64,000 nt of DNA, taken from positions 248,001 through 312,000 of the forward strand of contig NZ_CP042856.1 in the NCBI RefSeq assembly GCF_008001035.1, read 5' to 3'. Origin of the DNA: Salinibacterium sp. dk2585 (GTDB taxonomy: Bacteria > Actinomycetota > Actinomycetes > Actinomycetales > Microbacteriaceae). Under the pieces are notes generated by a model that saw only the letters and a list, made by a program, of their open reading frames with translations, ran no database searches and had not been told where the DNA came from. Shown here one piece after another: positions 1-8,500 of the stretch. Both the position numbers and the translations under genes were made by a program. Numbering within the stretch: position 1 is the first letter of the stretch; each line of letters opens with the position of its first letter.

Positions 1-419
1 ACGAGCGCGAGCATGTAGCGTTCGCTGTCGGTGTCGCCCTGGATGCCGCGGCGGAGGTCGGGGTCGATGATCTGCTCGATCGCGGCAATCTCGCGGATCG
101 AGCCGTTGTGGGCGAACGACACGTCGCCGTGCACGAAGGGGTGGGTGTTGCGATCGGCGACGGGCAGGTCGAGGGTCGCGGCCCTCAAGTGCGTGATGGC
201 ACTCGAAACGGGCACGGATGTCGCGGCCCGGTAGTGGGCGCTGCTGTGGGCCGCCTCGGCAGCCCGGATTATCGTGCGCTTGCCGGCGTGCTCGGCGGCC
301 ACGCCCCAGCCGTCGCCGTGGAGGCCAGCCGAAAGGGCGGTGAAGGCGGTGAAGTCGGCGCCGAGGGCATCCGGAATCGTCGTCTCATCGCGAGACACGA
401 GTCCAAGGAGGCGGCACAT
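1..419 (-). CDS. Class II glutamine amidotransferase family protein, N-terminal part (runs off the window)
   Basis: The reverse strand from position 419 reads Met-Cys-Arg-Leu-Leu-Gly, so a Cys at position 2 would become the N-terminal nucleophile after Met removal, as in Ntn-type (class II) glutamine amidotransferases. Further hallmarks are GLHGDGWG near residue 37, HLRAAT near residue 78, NTHPF near residue 91 and FAHNGSI near residue 103, which form the glutamine-binding pocket in this superfamily. The length read here is 139 residues and the C-terminus lies outside the window. The arrangement fits the YafJ/EgtC-like stand-alone amidotransferases, which release ammonia or hydrolyse gamma-glutamyl amides. 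The physiological substrate cannot be told from the sequence. It is divergent from the adhesin gene at 676. Confidence 0.85.
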   Translation of the reverse strand, partial: MCRLLGLVSRDETTIPDALGADFTAFTALSAGLHGDGWGVAAEHAGKRTIIRAAEAAHSSAHYRAATSVPVSSAITHLRAATLDLPVADRNTHPFVHGDVSFAHNGSIREIAAIEQIIDPDLRRGIQGDTDSERYMLAL

Positions 420-520
420 GGCTCCAACGCTAGGCGTGGGCCGAGCGGCGCCCAAGTTGCCTCGTCACTCTGCGTAACAGATGGGTTGGGCGACGCCACG
501 GCGCCTGATATGCCCCCAGT

Positions 521-543
521 CCAAGGGTGAAACGCAGGGTGAT
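521..543 (+). promoter_or_regulatory. Direct-repeat element shared by the two adhesin promoters (copy 1)
   Basis: GGGTGA occurs at 525-530 and again at 537-542, a 12-bp period. The whole 23 bp matches 5408-5430 upstream of the second giant gene at 18 of 23 positions with the same spacing. It lies 133 bp before the start codon at 676. MalT-type activators are known to bind direct repeats of G-rich half sites, and a MalT-like regulator is encoded at 13399, so it is a candidate activator site. That link is inferred. Confidence 0.45.
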
Positions 544-577
544 CGACCCTAAGTTCTTCCGCAATCACGAACAGGCG

Positions 578-583
578 TTGACA
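578..583 (+). promoter_or_regulatory. Possible -35 box (TTGACA) for the first adhesin gene
   Basis: A perfect TTGACA lies about 35 bp downstream of the direct-repeat element and 93 bp before the start codon. No good -10 hexamer follows at 16-18 bp (GCGAGT region), which would fit a promoter that depends on an activator. Weak evidence only. Confidence 0.25.
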
Positions 584-613
584 ATATATGGGAACGCACG
601 GCGAGTGGGGGGA

Positions 614-667
614 CCTTTCGCCGCAGCTTAAGCCCCTACCCGAGGGCAATCTTTTCACCCCGAAAGG
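614..667 (+). promoter_or_regulatory. Leader hairpin that could mask the ribosome binding site of the first adhesin gene
   Basis: CCTTTCG at 614-620 is exactly complementary to CGAAAGG at 661-667. The second arm contains GAAAGG, the best Shine-Dalgarno sequence for the ATG at 676. Pairing would hide the ribosome binding site inside a stem that closes a 40-nt loop. Seen in sequence; function is inferred. Confidence 0.35.
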
Positions 668-675
668 CCAACCCG

Positions 676-3600
676 ATGGCACTCCTGGCTCTTGGTCGAG
701 CACTCTCGCCCGTTGCGGCAACCCTCGCCCTGGCGATCGGCTTCACCGGTCTCACTGTCGCGGCAGCGCCGACGGATGCCGCAGCCGCAGCCGCGGGGAC
801 ACCCTTCGACTGCACCGAGCCGAGGTTCTTTGCGCAGGCAGAGGACAGTGGAAGGCTGCAAGTCAGTGTTGGGAGTTACACCCAGCAGGGCGACTCCATC
901 TGGACCGCCATCGGGCAGACGTGGACCACAGGTTTCTTCAACGCGCTCGCCTTCAACCCTCAGGATGAATACCTGTACGGCACTCGTTACGGCGGAGGAA
1001 CAGGCGTTGATGGCAGTCTCGTTCGCATCGACAGTGATGGGGGAGTCGATTACATCGGAGTCAGCAGTCAGCCGCTCGGCGCCCCGCCATCGTTCCTGTG
1101 GGATACGGGTGAGTTCGACTCCGCGGGCAACTACTACGTTGCTTCAGGCAACGGGGGAACCTCCACTGTCCACCGCATCTCCGGGCTGAAAGACGCCACA
1201 AGCTCTTCCGTGCCTCGTCCGGCACGCGCGGAAATTCCACTGACGCAGACGGTGCGGATCGCGGATCTCGCGTACAAGGACGGGTTGTTCTGGGCGCCGT
1301 ACTACAGCTCAAACAACACCACCAGCGCGAGCTTCTACCGCATCGATCTCAACAATGTCTTGGGCAACGGCGTAGGCCGCGTGACGCAGTTCGCCCTTCC
1401 CGCCGGAGTTCCGGCGCAGGCCTACGGCTCCGCCTTCACGATGACCAACGGCAACCTCGCATTCATCGGCACAAACAACTACATGTATCAGGTCTCTATC
1501 GGAGATCGCCTGAACCCCACCCCCGCCCTCGTCAGTCGGGTAGCGGCGCCGCCCAACCAGCGCAGCGACGCGACGAACTGCGCGACAGCCCAGTACTCAT
1601 CCTTGTCGGTTGAGAAGACTGGTCCCGCGAAGGTTGGTGTGGGTGAGCCAATCACATGGGATGTCACGGTCACCAACGAGGGCCCTGGAGTCACGTCCGG
1701 CTTCGTGCTCAACGACCTTCTGCCCAGTGGTCTCAGCAATGTCGCGGTGACCAGTGACGACACGTCGTGTGTCGTCAACGCTGCCAAGACGACCGCCACG
1801 TGCAACGGCGGCCGGCTCGGGGTCAACGAGACCGCCACGGTCCAGGTGACGGCGACGGCTCCCTCGACCCCCGGGCCCCTCCAGAACAGCGCGTACGTGA
1901 TCGGAAACGAAGACCCGTCGCCCGACCCCGCCACGACCGCCGACACAGATGTTGTGATCTCGACTCTTGCGGGATCGCCCGTGTCCATCCCCGGGCCCGC
2001 CGGCATCAGGTCCTTCACCGGCCCCACCAACGGCGTGGTGTCGTTCGTGGGCGGCGCCTTCACCTACACGCCCAGCCCGGGCTTCTCTGGCCGGGACCAG
2101 TTCTCCTACACAACCGCCGCTGGCACGATCACGGTGTACATCGTCGTCGACCCGCTCGCGCAGGATGACACGGCAACGACGGTTGCGGGCAGCCCCGTCA
2201 CGGTCGACGGCCCGGCACTGGTCGCCGCCGGCACAGGCACCGGTCTCGAACTCACCTCGGTCGACAATTCCGTGAACGGCACGGTGACGATCGTCGACGG
2301 CGACCCCGTCTTCACGCCGACTCCCGGCTTCTCCGGTACCGGTTCCTTCGACTACACCCTGACGGACGACGCTGACAGCGACGTGACCGCGACGGTCACG
2401 GTCACGGTCACGCCGACGGCGGGTCCGCTCACGCGCGGCACCTCGACCAACACCGCGATCAACATTCCGATCGCGGATCTTCTGGCCGCCTCGATCGGCA
2501 CCGGACTCGAGGTGAGCCTGGGCGGTGCAGTGAACGGTGACGTGCGGGTTTCGGGCGCGAACGTCGTGTTCGATCCGGCGGAGGACTTCTCTGGACCTGC
2601 GAGTTTCACCTACACGGTCACGGACGACGAAGGCCAGACTGCGTCGGCAACCGTCAAGGTCGCCGTGTCGCCGGTCGCCGGCAACGACAGTGCCACCACA
2701 CCGGCGGAGACGTCGGTTTCCATTGCCGTCCTCCGCAACGACAACGGCAGCGATCTCGAGATCACGGAGGTCTCGACCCCAAGCAGTGGCACCGCCCTCG
2801 TCGACGACGACGCGATCCTGTTCACCCCAGCCGACGACTTCTCCGGCACGGCGACGTTCACCTACGAGGTGACGGATGACGACGGCCAGACGGCGGTGGC
2901 GACCGTCACCGTCACCGTCACGCCGGTCGCCGCGGACGACTCCCGCACGACTGCCGCGGGGGCGCCGCTGACGGTCTCTGCCTCGGAGCTCGCCGCGGCT
3001 GGCATCGGAAGCAACCTGACCGTGATCTCCGTCAGCAACGCGGGCAACGGCAGGGTTTCGCTTGACGCATACGGCAACCCGGTGTTCGTGCCCACGAGCG
3101 ATTTCTCGGGATCAGCCAGCTTTGACTACACGGTGTGGGATGCCGCGAACCAGATGGCGACGGCAACGGTCACTGTCACTGTGACCCCGGTAGGCACGGA
3201 TGACACCGCGACGACCTCGGCTGAGACCGAGCTCGCCATCCCGGTGCTCGACAACGACCTCGGCAGCGGGCTCACCATCACCCGCATCTCCTCGGTCATG
3301 GGGGGCACCGCCGAAATCGATGGCGACAGCATCGACTTCATGCCGACTGCCGGCTACTCGGGCCCAGCCTCGCTCACCTACGAGCTGCGCGACACGTCCA
3401 ACCAGGTCACAACGGCGACCGTCGCAATCGCCGTGACTCCCGTCGCTGAGGCCGACAGCGCGAGCACCACGGTTGGCACCGCCGTCACGATCGACGTGCT
3501 CGACGGCGACACTGGAAGCGACCTCACCCTCACGAACGTGACGGCGCCTGCGGGCGTCGACGCCGCCATTGTCGATGGTCAGGTCGTCTACACGCCCGCC

Positions 3601-5361
3601 GCCGGCTTCTCTGGCGATGTGACGTTCTCCTACACCGTCACAGACGCGTCGTTGCAGACGGCGACCGCGAACGTGACGGTCACGGTGTTGCCCACGGCGG
3701 CCGACGAGACCGCCGCGACCACCGTCAACACCCCCGTCACCGTGCCGGGCACGACCCTCGTCGATGCGGGCACGGGCACGGCCCTCACCCTCGTGGTGGT
3801 CAGCGGCGAAGTGAATGGCACTGTGAGGCTGGTCGACGGTGATGCCGTCTTCACGCCGACGGCGGGTTTCTCTGGTGACGCATCCTTCACCTTCACCCTC
3901 GAGGATCCGACTGGCGGCCGCGCGACTGGCACGGTCGACGTCACGATCGCGCCGGTCGCCAGCGCCGTGACTGCGTCGACCGAGGCTGATGTTCCCGTCA
4001 CGGTCACGGCGTCAGACCTTGAGGATGCCGGCGTCGGCACCGGACTGGAGCTGGTGCGTGTCGGCGACCCCGCGAACGGCTCGGTCGCCCTCGACAGCGA
4101 CGGCGACGCGGTCTTCACTCCGACGCCCGGCTTCTCGGGCACCGGCACCTTCACCTTCACGCTCGAGGACGACGACGGCGGCACTGCCACGCACACGGTG
4201 ACGGTGACAGTCGGCCCCGTCGCGAACGCTGATTCCGCGTCAACGCCCATCGACACCCCCGTGACGGTCAATGTGCTCACGAATGACGTGGGCACCTCGC
4301 TCGGGGTCACCGCTCACGGTTCGGCACGCCACGGCACCGTAACGGTGGCAGCCAACGGCACGCTGGTATACACGCCCGATGCCGGCTTCTCGGGTGTCGA
4401 CTCGCTTTCCTATGACCTCTCGGCAGACGGTGGCAGCGACTCCGCCTGGGTGACGATCCTCGTGACGCCGAACGCGCCAGACGATGCCGCGGTCACCGAT
4501 GCGGGCAAGGCGGTCGACATCGACGTGCTCGCGAATGACGGCGGCACCGGGCTCGTCGTCACGGCAACCGGCACGCCGACTGCGGGCGGCACCGTGACGA
4601 TCGAGGCCAGCGGGGTGCGCTTCACGCCCGCGCCCGGCTTTTCGGGCATCGACACCTTCACCTACACGGTGACGGATGCCGCGGGCTCGACGGCAGTCGC
4701 AGGGGTCACGGTCTCGGTGCTCCCGCTCGCGGCCCCGGTGGCCCGCGACAGCAAGGCCGGCCAGCCGGTCACGGTGGATGTGCTGCGCACGGGCACGGGG
4801 ACCGGGCTGGTCGTGACATCCGTCGTTCCTTCCCCCCACGGCGCGACCGTGATCAACGCCGATGGCACGATCACCTTCACGCCGCGGGACGGTTTCTCGG
4901 GCGTCGTCGACCTTGAGTACACCGCGACGGATGCGGATGGCCTCACGACGGTCGGCACGGTCGCCCTCACGGTGATGCCGACCGCAGCCGACGACGAGGT
5001 GCGCACGGCCGCAGGCGAACCCGTCGTCATCAGCACGCTCGCCAACGACATCGGCAGCGGGCTGACCGTGATCGCGACGACGTCGCCGTCGAACGGCACC
5101 GTCGTGATCAACGCCGACGGCACGATCACGTACACGCCGCACACTGGCTTCGCGGGCAGCGACACCTTCACCTACACGGTTGAGGATGCCGCTGGCAGCA
5201 CCGTCACGGCGTCGGTCTCGGTCGTGGTCGGGGCGGCGCTGCCGTTCATGGGGGCCGAGCCGGGTGGACTCGTGCTCCTCGCCTTCGGCCTCCTGGGGCT
5301 CGGCGGGCTGGGTCTCCTCGCACGGATGCGGATCGCCCGGCCCCGGCACCGCGCACGCTAG
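676..5361 (+). CDS. Giant secreted Ig/cadherin-like repeat surface protein (1561 aa)
   Basis: Residues 1-37 form a signal peptide with an Ala-rich cleavage region. Residues about 38-305 are a module rich in Gly, Asn and aromatic residues that looks like a beta-propeller. Residues about 308-425 are one DUF11-like domain (TWDVTVTNEGPG...LNDLLPSGL). From about 430 to 1517 there are 13 tandem beta-sandwich repeats of about 84 aa, each marked by FTPxxGFSG followed by xFTYTVTDD, typical of Big/cadherin-like domains of bacterial adhesins. The C-terminus has LPFMG at 1522, a hydrophobic segment and an Arg-rich tail; this is the layout of a sortase signal, but with Met where LPXTG has Thr. The ATG at 676 is preceded by GAAAGG. 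A role in adhesion or cell-surface structure is inferred from architecture; the ligand is unknown. Confidence 0.85.
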   Translation: MALLALGRALSPVAATLALAIGFTGLTVAAAPTDAAAAAAGTPFDCTEPRFFAQAEDSGRLQVSVGSYTQQGDSIWTAIGQTWTTGFFNALAFNPQDEYLYGTRYGGGTGVDGSLVRIDSDGGVDYIGVSSQPLGAPPSFLWDTGEFDSAGNYYVASGNGGTSTVHRISGLKDATSSSVPRPARAEIPLTQTVRIADLAYKDGLFWAPYYSSNNTTSASFYRIDLNNVLGNGVGRVTQFALPAGVPAQAYGSAFTMTNGNLAFIGTNNYMYQVSIGDRLNPTPALVSRVAAPPNQRSDATNCATAQYSSLSVEKTGPAKVGVGEPITWDVTVTNEGPGVTSGFVLNDLLPSGLSNVAVTSDDTSCVVNAAKTTATCNGGRLGVNETATVQVTATAPSTPGPLQNSAYVIGNEDPSPDPATTADTDVVISTLAGSPVSIPGPAGIRSFTGPTNGVVSFVGGAFTYTPSPGFSGRDQFSYTTAAGTITVYIVVDPLAQDDTATTVAGSPVTVDGPALVAAGTGTGLELTSVDNSVNGTVTIVDGDPVFTPTPGFSGTGSFDYTLTDDADSDVTATVTVTVTPTAGPLTRGTSTNTAINIPIADLLAASIGTGLEVSLGGAVNGDVRVSGANVVFDPAEDFSGPASFTYTVTDDEGQTASATVKVAVSPVAGNDSATTPAETSVSIAVLRNDNGSDLEITEVSTPSSGTALVDDDAILFTPADDFSGTATFTYEVTDDDGQTAVATVTVTVTPVAADDSRTTAAGAPLTVSASELAAAGIGSNLTVISVSNAGNGRVSLDAYGNPVFVPTSDFSGSASFDYTVWDAANQMATATVTVTVTPVGTDDTATTSAETELAIPVLDNDLGSGLTITRISSVMGGTAEIDGDSIDFMPTAGYSGPASLTYELRDTSNQVTTATVAIAVTPVAEADSASTTVGTAVTIDVLDGDTGSDLTLTNVTAPAGVDAAIVDGQVVYTPAAGFSGDVTFSYTVTDASLQTATANVTVTVLPTAADETAATTVNTPVTVPGTTLVDAGTGTALTLVVVSGEVNGTVRLVDGDAVFTPTAGFSGDASFTFTLEDPTGGRATGTVDVTIAPVASAVTASTEADVPVTVTASDLEDAGVGTGLELVRVGDPANGSVALDSDGDAVFTPTPGFSGTGTFTFTLEDDDGGTATHTVTVTVGPVANADSASTPIDTPVTVNVLTNDVGTSLGVTAHGSARHGTVTVAANGTLVYTPDAGFSGVDSLSYDLSADGGSDSAWVTILVTPNAPDDAAVTDAGKAVDIDVLANDGGTGLVVTATGTPTAGGTVTIEASGVRFTPAPGFSGIDTFTYTVTDAAGSTAVAGVTVSVLPLAAPVARDSKAGQPVTVDVLRTGTGTGLVVTSVVPSPHGATVINADGTITFTPRDGFSGVVDLEYTATDADGLTTVGTVALTVMPTAADDEVRTAAGEPVVISTLANDIGSGLTVIATTSPSNGTVVINADGTITYTPHTGFAGSDTFTYTVEDAAGSTVTASVSVVVGAALPFMGAEPGGLVLLAFGLLGLGGLGLLARMRIARPRHRAR
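1963..5232 (+). repeat. Thirteen tandem coding repeats (about 250 bp, 84 aa each)
   Basis: The block of Ig/cadherin-like units carries variants of GFSG at a regular interval of about 84 residues. Units differ from each other at many positions, so this is an old domain array and not a recent satellite expansion. Some neighbouring units still share long near-identical stretches, for example around FTPTPGFSGTG in the second and ninth units, which could recombine. Confidence 0.8.
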
Positions 5362-5388
5362 GCCGCGCGCACCCTCGGTACCCCATCC

Positions 5389-5408
5389 GGTCCCCCCAAT
5401 GGGGGACC
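5389..5408 (+). promoter_or_regulatory. Perfect 8-bp palindromic stem with CAAT loop
   Basis: GGTCCCCC and GGGGGACC are exact complements separated by CAAT. There is no T-run after it, so it is a poor intrinsic terminator. It lies just before the shared direct-repeat element and could be a regulator site or the first stem of a structured leader. The half site GGGGGACC also occurs at 608-615 ahead of the first adhesin gene. Confidence 0.45.
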
Positions 5409-5430
5409 TAAGGGTGAATCGGGGGGTGAA
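5408..5430 (+). promoter_or_regulatory. Direct-repeat element shared by the two adhesin promoters (copy 2)
   Basis: GGGTGA occurs at 5412-5417 and 5424-5429, again with a 12-bp period, and 18 of 23 positions match the copy at 521-543. It is 116 bp before the start at 5546. Two more GC-rich hairpins follow: TCGGGG/CCCCGA at 5419-5437 and CGGGCG/CGCCCG at 5443-5458. Confidence 0.45.
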
Positions 5431-5545
5431 ACCCCGATATTTCGGGCGCCTGCGCCCGGCCCATTCGCCACCATGACTCGCGCGACACGGCCAGTCGTAC
5501 TCCGTCACCCGAGGCGGTCTCCCCTACGAAAGACAAGGCATTTCT

Positions 5546-8500
5546 GTGCTGAACCCGAGCAAGTTCCTCGCTCCCCTCGCCGTGCTTGCGCTCGTCGCTG
5601 CGCCTCTCGTCTCAATCGCAGCGCCCCCGCAGCCCGCTGTCGCCGCGCCGACCATTGCGCTCGAGGTGACGGGCGAGGGCGGGAGCGTCCTCGCGGGGGA
5701 GGAGCGGGAGTTCCGGCTTGTCGCCAGCAACGAGGGTGACCCCGCCTTCAACCTGGCCTTCGTCGTCGACGTTCCCGTGGGGGTCGCGTTCGTCTCCTCA
5801 AGCATGGGCACCCCGGCAGTGGTGGAGGAACCCATCGCCCCCGCGGGTCACGTGCGCTGGGTGTGGGAAGACGTCGCGGACCTGCCGACGGGTGCGACGC
5901 TCCCCATGACGCTCGTCGTCGAACCGGCCGTCCCCGGCTTCTCCTCACCGACGTGGACGGCTGACCCGACGCTCTTCCCCGTCGGCTCCGAGTTCGACAT
6001 CGTGTCGTCGGCGTACGTGAGCGACTCCGCGGCGCACCTGCCCGTCTTCGGCGGCAGCACGGGTGTCGGCGGCCAGCCCGCAATCGACGCGACCGTGGCA
6101 TCCGCCCCCGCCACGACCTCCACGGCCATCGACGCCATCCGCATCACCAAGGAGGAGCCGAGCGCAGAAGCTGAGCTCCTTCGCGGCGTGCATGATCAGC
6201 ACACCAGGTACACGTTGCTGGTCGAGAACAACGAGAGCTTCCGCACCGATGGCATCACCGTCGTCGACTACCTTCCCGCCGGCCTCGAGTTCCTCGCCTG
6301 CGGCAACGTCGACAACACGAGCGTCGGCGAGGAATACCTTGGCGCCGGCACCATCGCAGGCGCCCCGGTTGCCGGATGCGACGAGACGATCCTCACTGAG
6401 GTCGAGACGATCGAGAAGACCGGCGCAGCATACGGCGACACGCTCCCCGGTCGGCTCGCGCCCGGCGTCTACACGCGCGTCACCTGGAACATCGGCTCCC
6501 TCCCGGCGGGCTCCTCGCGCACGATCGCCTACGCCGCCGCAGTGCCCCTCTACGAGAACATCATGACGTGGCCCGATGTCGCTCCGCTCGGGTCGAGCCT
6601 CGAACAGGCCGCGAACCTCGACAACAACACGGGCCCCTCGACCCGGCACGGCGACGGGGCGGATGTCGCATACTCCGCTGACCCGGGGGCGCGCACGGCC
6701 GACGACGGCGACGTGTGGACGAACTCCGCGCGAGCCACGGGAACCTTCCCCGGCGTCGTGCGGGCAGTCGACGCGGCATCCGCGAACTCCCAGCGTGCCG
6801 TCGCAGACGAGGATGACGAGATCATCCACGCCATGGACCTCGCCGTCGTCAAGACGACGGCAGCCGGCGGATTCAGCCAGCAGGGCCAGCGCGACTACAC
6901 CCTCACGCTCCGCACGGGCGAGTATGCGAGCGCCGACGGCATCGTGCTGCGCGACACGGTCGCGAATGGCCTCTGCCCCCTCGTGCCCGTTGGCACCGTG
7001 CTGATCGGTGACTATCCGGAGGAATGTCTCCCGACGACGATTCCCGGCGCCATCACGGGCGACGCGACGGTCTACTCCGTGATCTTCGACTCGGCCACGG
7101 GCGAGTTCACGATGGTGCTCACGGTCAACTCCGTGATGGGCTCCAATGCCATCCAGCAGGTCACCTACCCCGTGCTCATGCGCACGCAGTATGAGGACGG
7201 CCCCAAGTACGGCGCGACCACCTCTGGCGACGCGTTCTCCAACACGGTCGACATGAGCGGACGCACCACGCTGCTCGCCGATGTTGCCGCGCTTCCCGGC
7301 CAGCTCGGCGAGCAGGACGTGTGGGACGACTCACGCGTGACGATCGAATCCTCCGTGCCCGCGATCGACAAGCGCGTGCTCGACCGCAACGAGGTCGCGG
7401 GCGTCACGACGCCCTGTGCGAACGGTGCTGCCTGGCGCAGCGGCGATGGCACCGACGTGCCAGAGGGATTCCGCCTGGGTGACACGGCATGCTTCCTGCT
7501 CACGGTCGACTTCCCCGACGACATCACGACCCGCAACCCCGTCGTCTCCGATTTCCTGCCTGAGGGCCTCAGCTACCTCGGCTCGGAGGTGCGTCCCGGC
7601 GGCCCCGAGCTCGTCGTCCACCCCGCGGCGGTCCCGGCCGCGGGCCGCCTCGCGTGGAACGTGGGAACCGTTGGTGCGGGAGGCGACCGTTACGTCGCCC
7701 CCGGTGCAAGCCTCGAACTACTGGTCTGGGCCGAGGTCGTCGCGGCAGCCGACGGCACCCCGGTCGACAAGCCCGAGAACCTCATGAAGTACCGCCAGGA
7801 GAACGTGCTCGGCGACGTCTTCTTCCTCCGCGACGGCGCCGCCCTGCTGCGCGATCCCGACCCCACGCTCGTGAAGGGCGTGCAGGCGATCACGCCGCTC
7901 GCGGGCACGCCGAGCGGCGCGGACTTCGGCTCCAACCGCGACAACATCCTCGTCTCCGAGGGGGATGCGGTGACCTACCGCATCGACCTCGCGGGCAACT
8001 CGAACGACATCATTGGCGTCGAGGTGTGGGACGTGCTGCCTGAGGGCATCACAGCAGCGGATGTCGCGGGCGTCACGGTCGGCGGAATCGCCCCCGATGC
8101 GGGCGATATCGACATCATCGACAATGCGTCTGGCCTCACGCCGTCAAGCCTCAACGGGCGTTCGGTCATCAAGGTGCGCGACGTCACGATCCCGGCCGAC
8201 GGCACGCAGACGATCAACTACACGCTCACCGTGCCGAGCGAGACCTCGGTCGAGACCTCCTTCGTCAACACGGCATCCGTCGTGGCGTTCGAGGCGGGGC
8301 TCAACACGGGGGTCGCGACCCCGCGCTATCCGGACACCTCAGTGGACGCTTCGCGACCCGGCAACTACACCGCGCCGCAGCTCATCGACCCCTCCGAGGT
8401 GCATCTCGCACCCGTCTCGGTCGACAAGTCCATCGTCGCGAGCGATGAGGACTACGCGCAGAACGGCACCGCGCAGGCGGTCGTCGGCGAGCTTGTCGAG

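Noticed and set aside
1963-5232. Regular repeats that could suggest a CRISPR array
   Set aside because: They are in-frame protein-domain repeats of about 250 bp with no short identical repeats or unique spacers.
5389-5460. Confident annotation as a ydaO c-di-AMP riboswitch
   Set aside because: Only two of the conserved blocks resemble the model; the CAGCTAACC block is absent, so I list it as an open observation only.
4240-5508. Long minus-strand open frame (422 codons) across the adhesin repeats
   Set aside because: It mirrors the third-codon bias of the plus-strand gene, is Arg/Gly/Asp-rich with no family motif, and covers clear Ig-like repeats.
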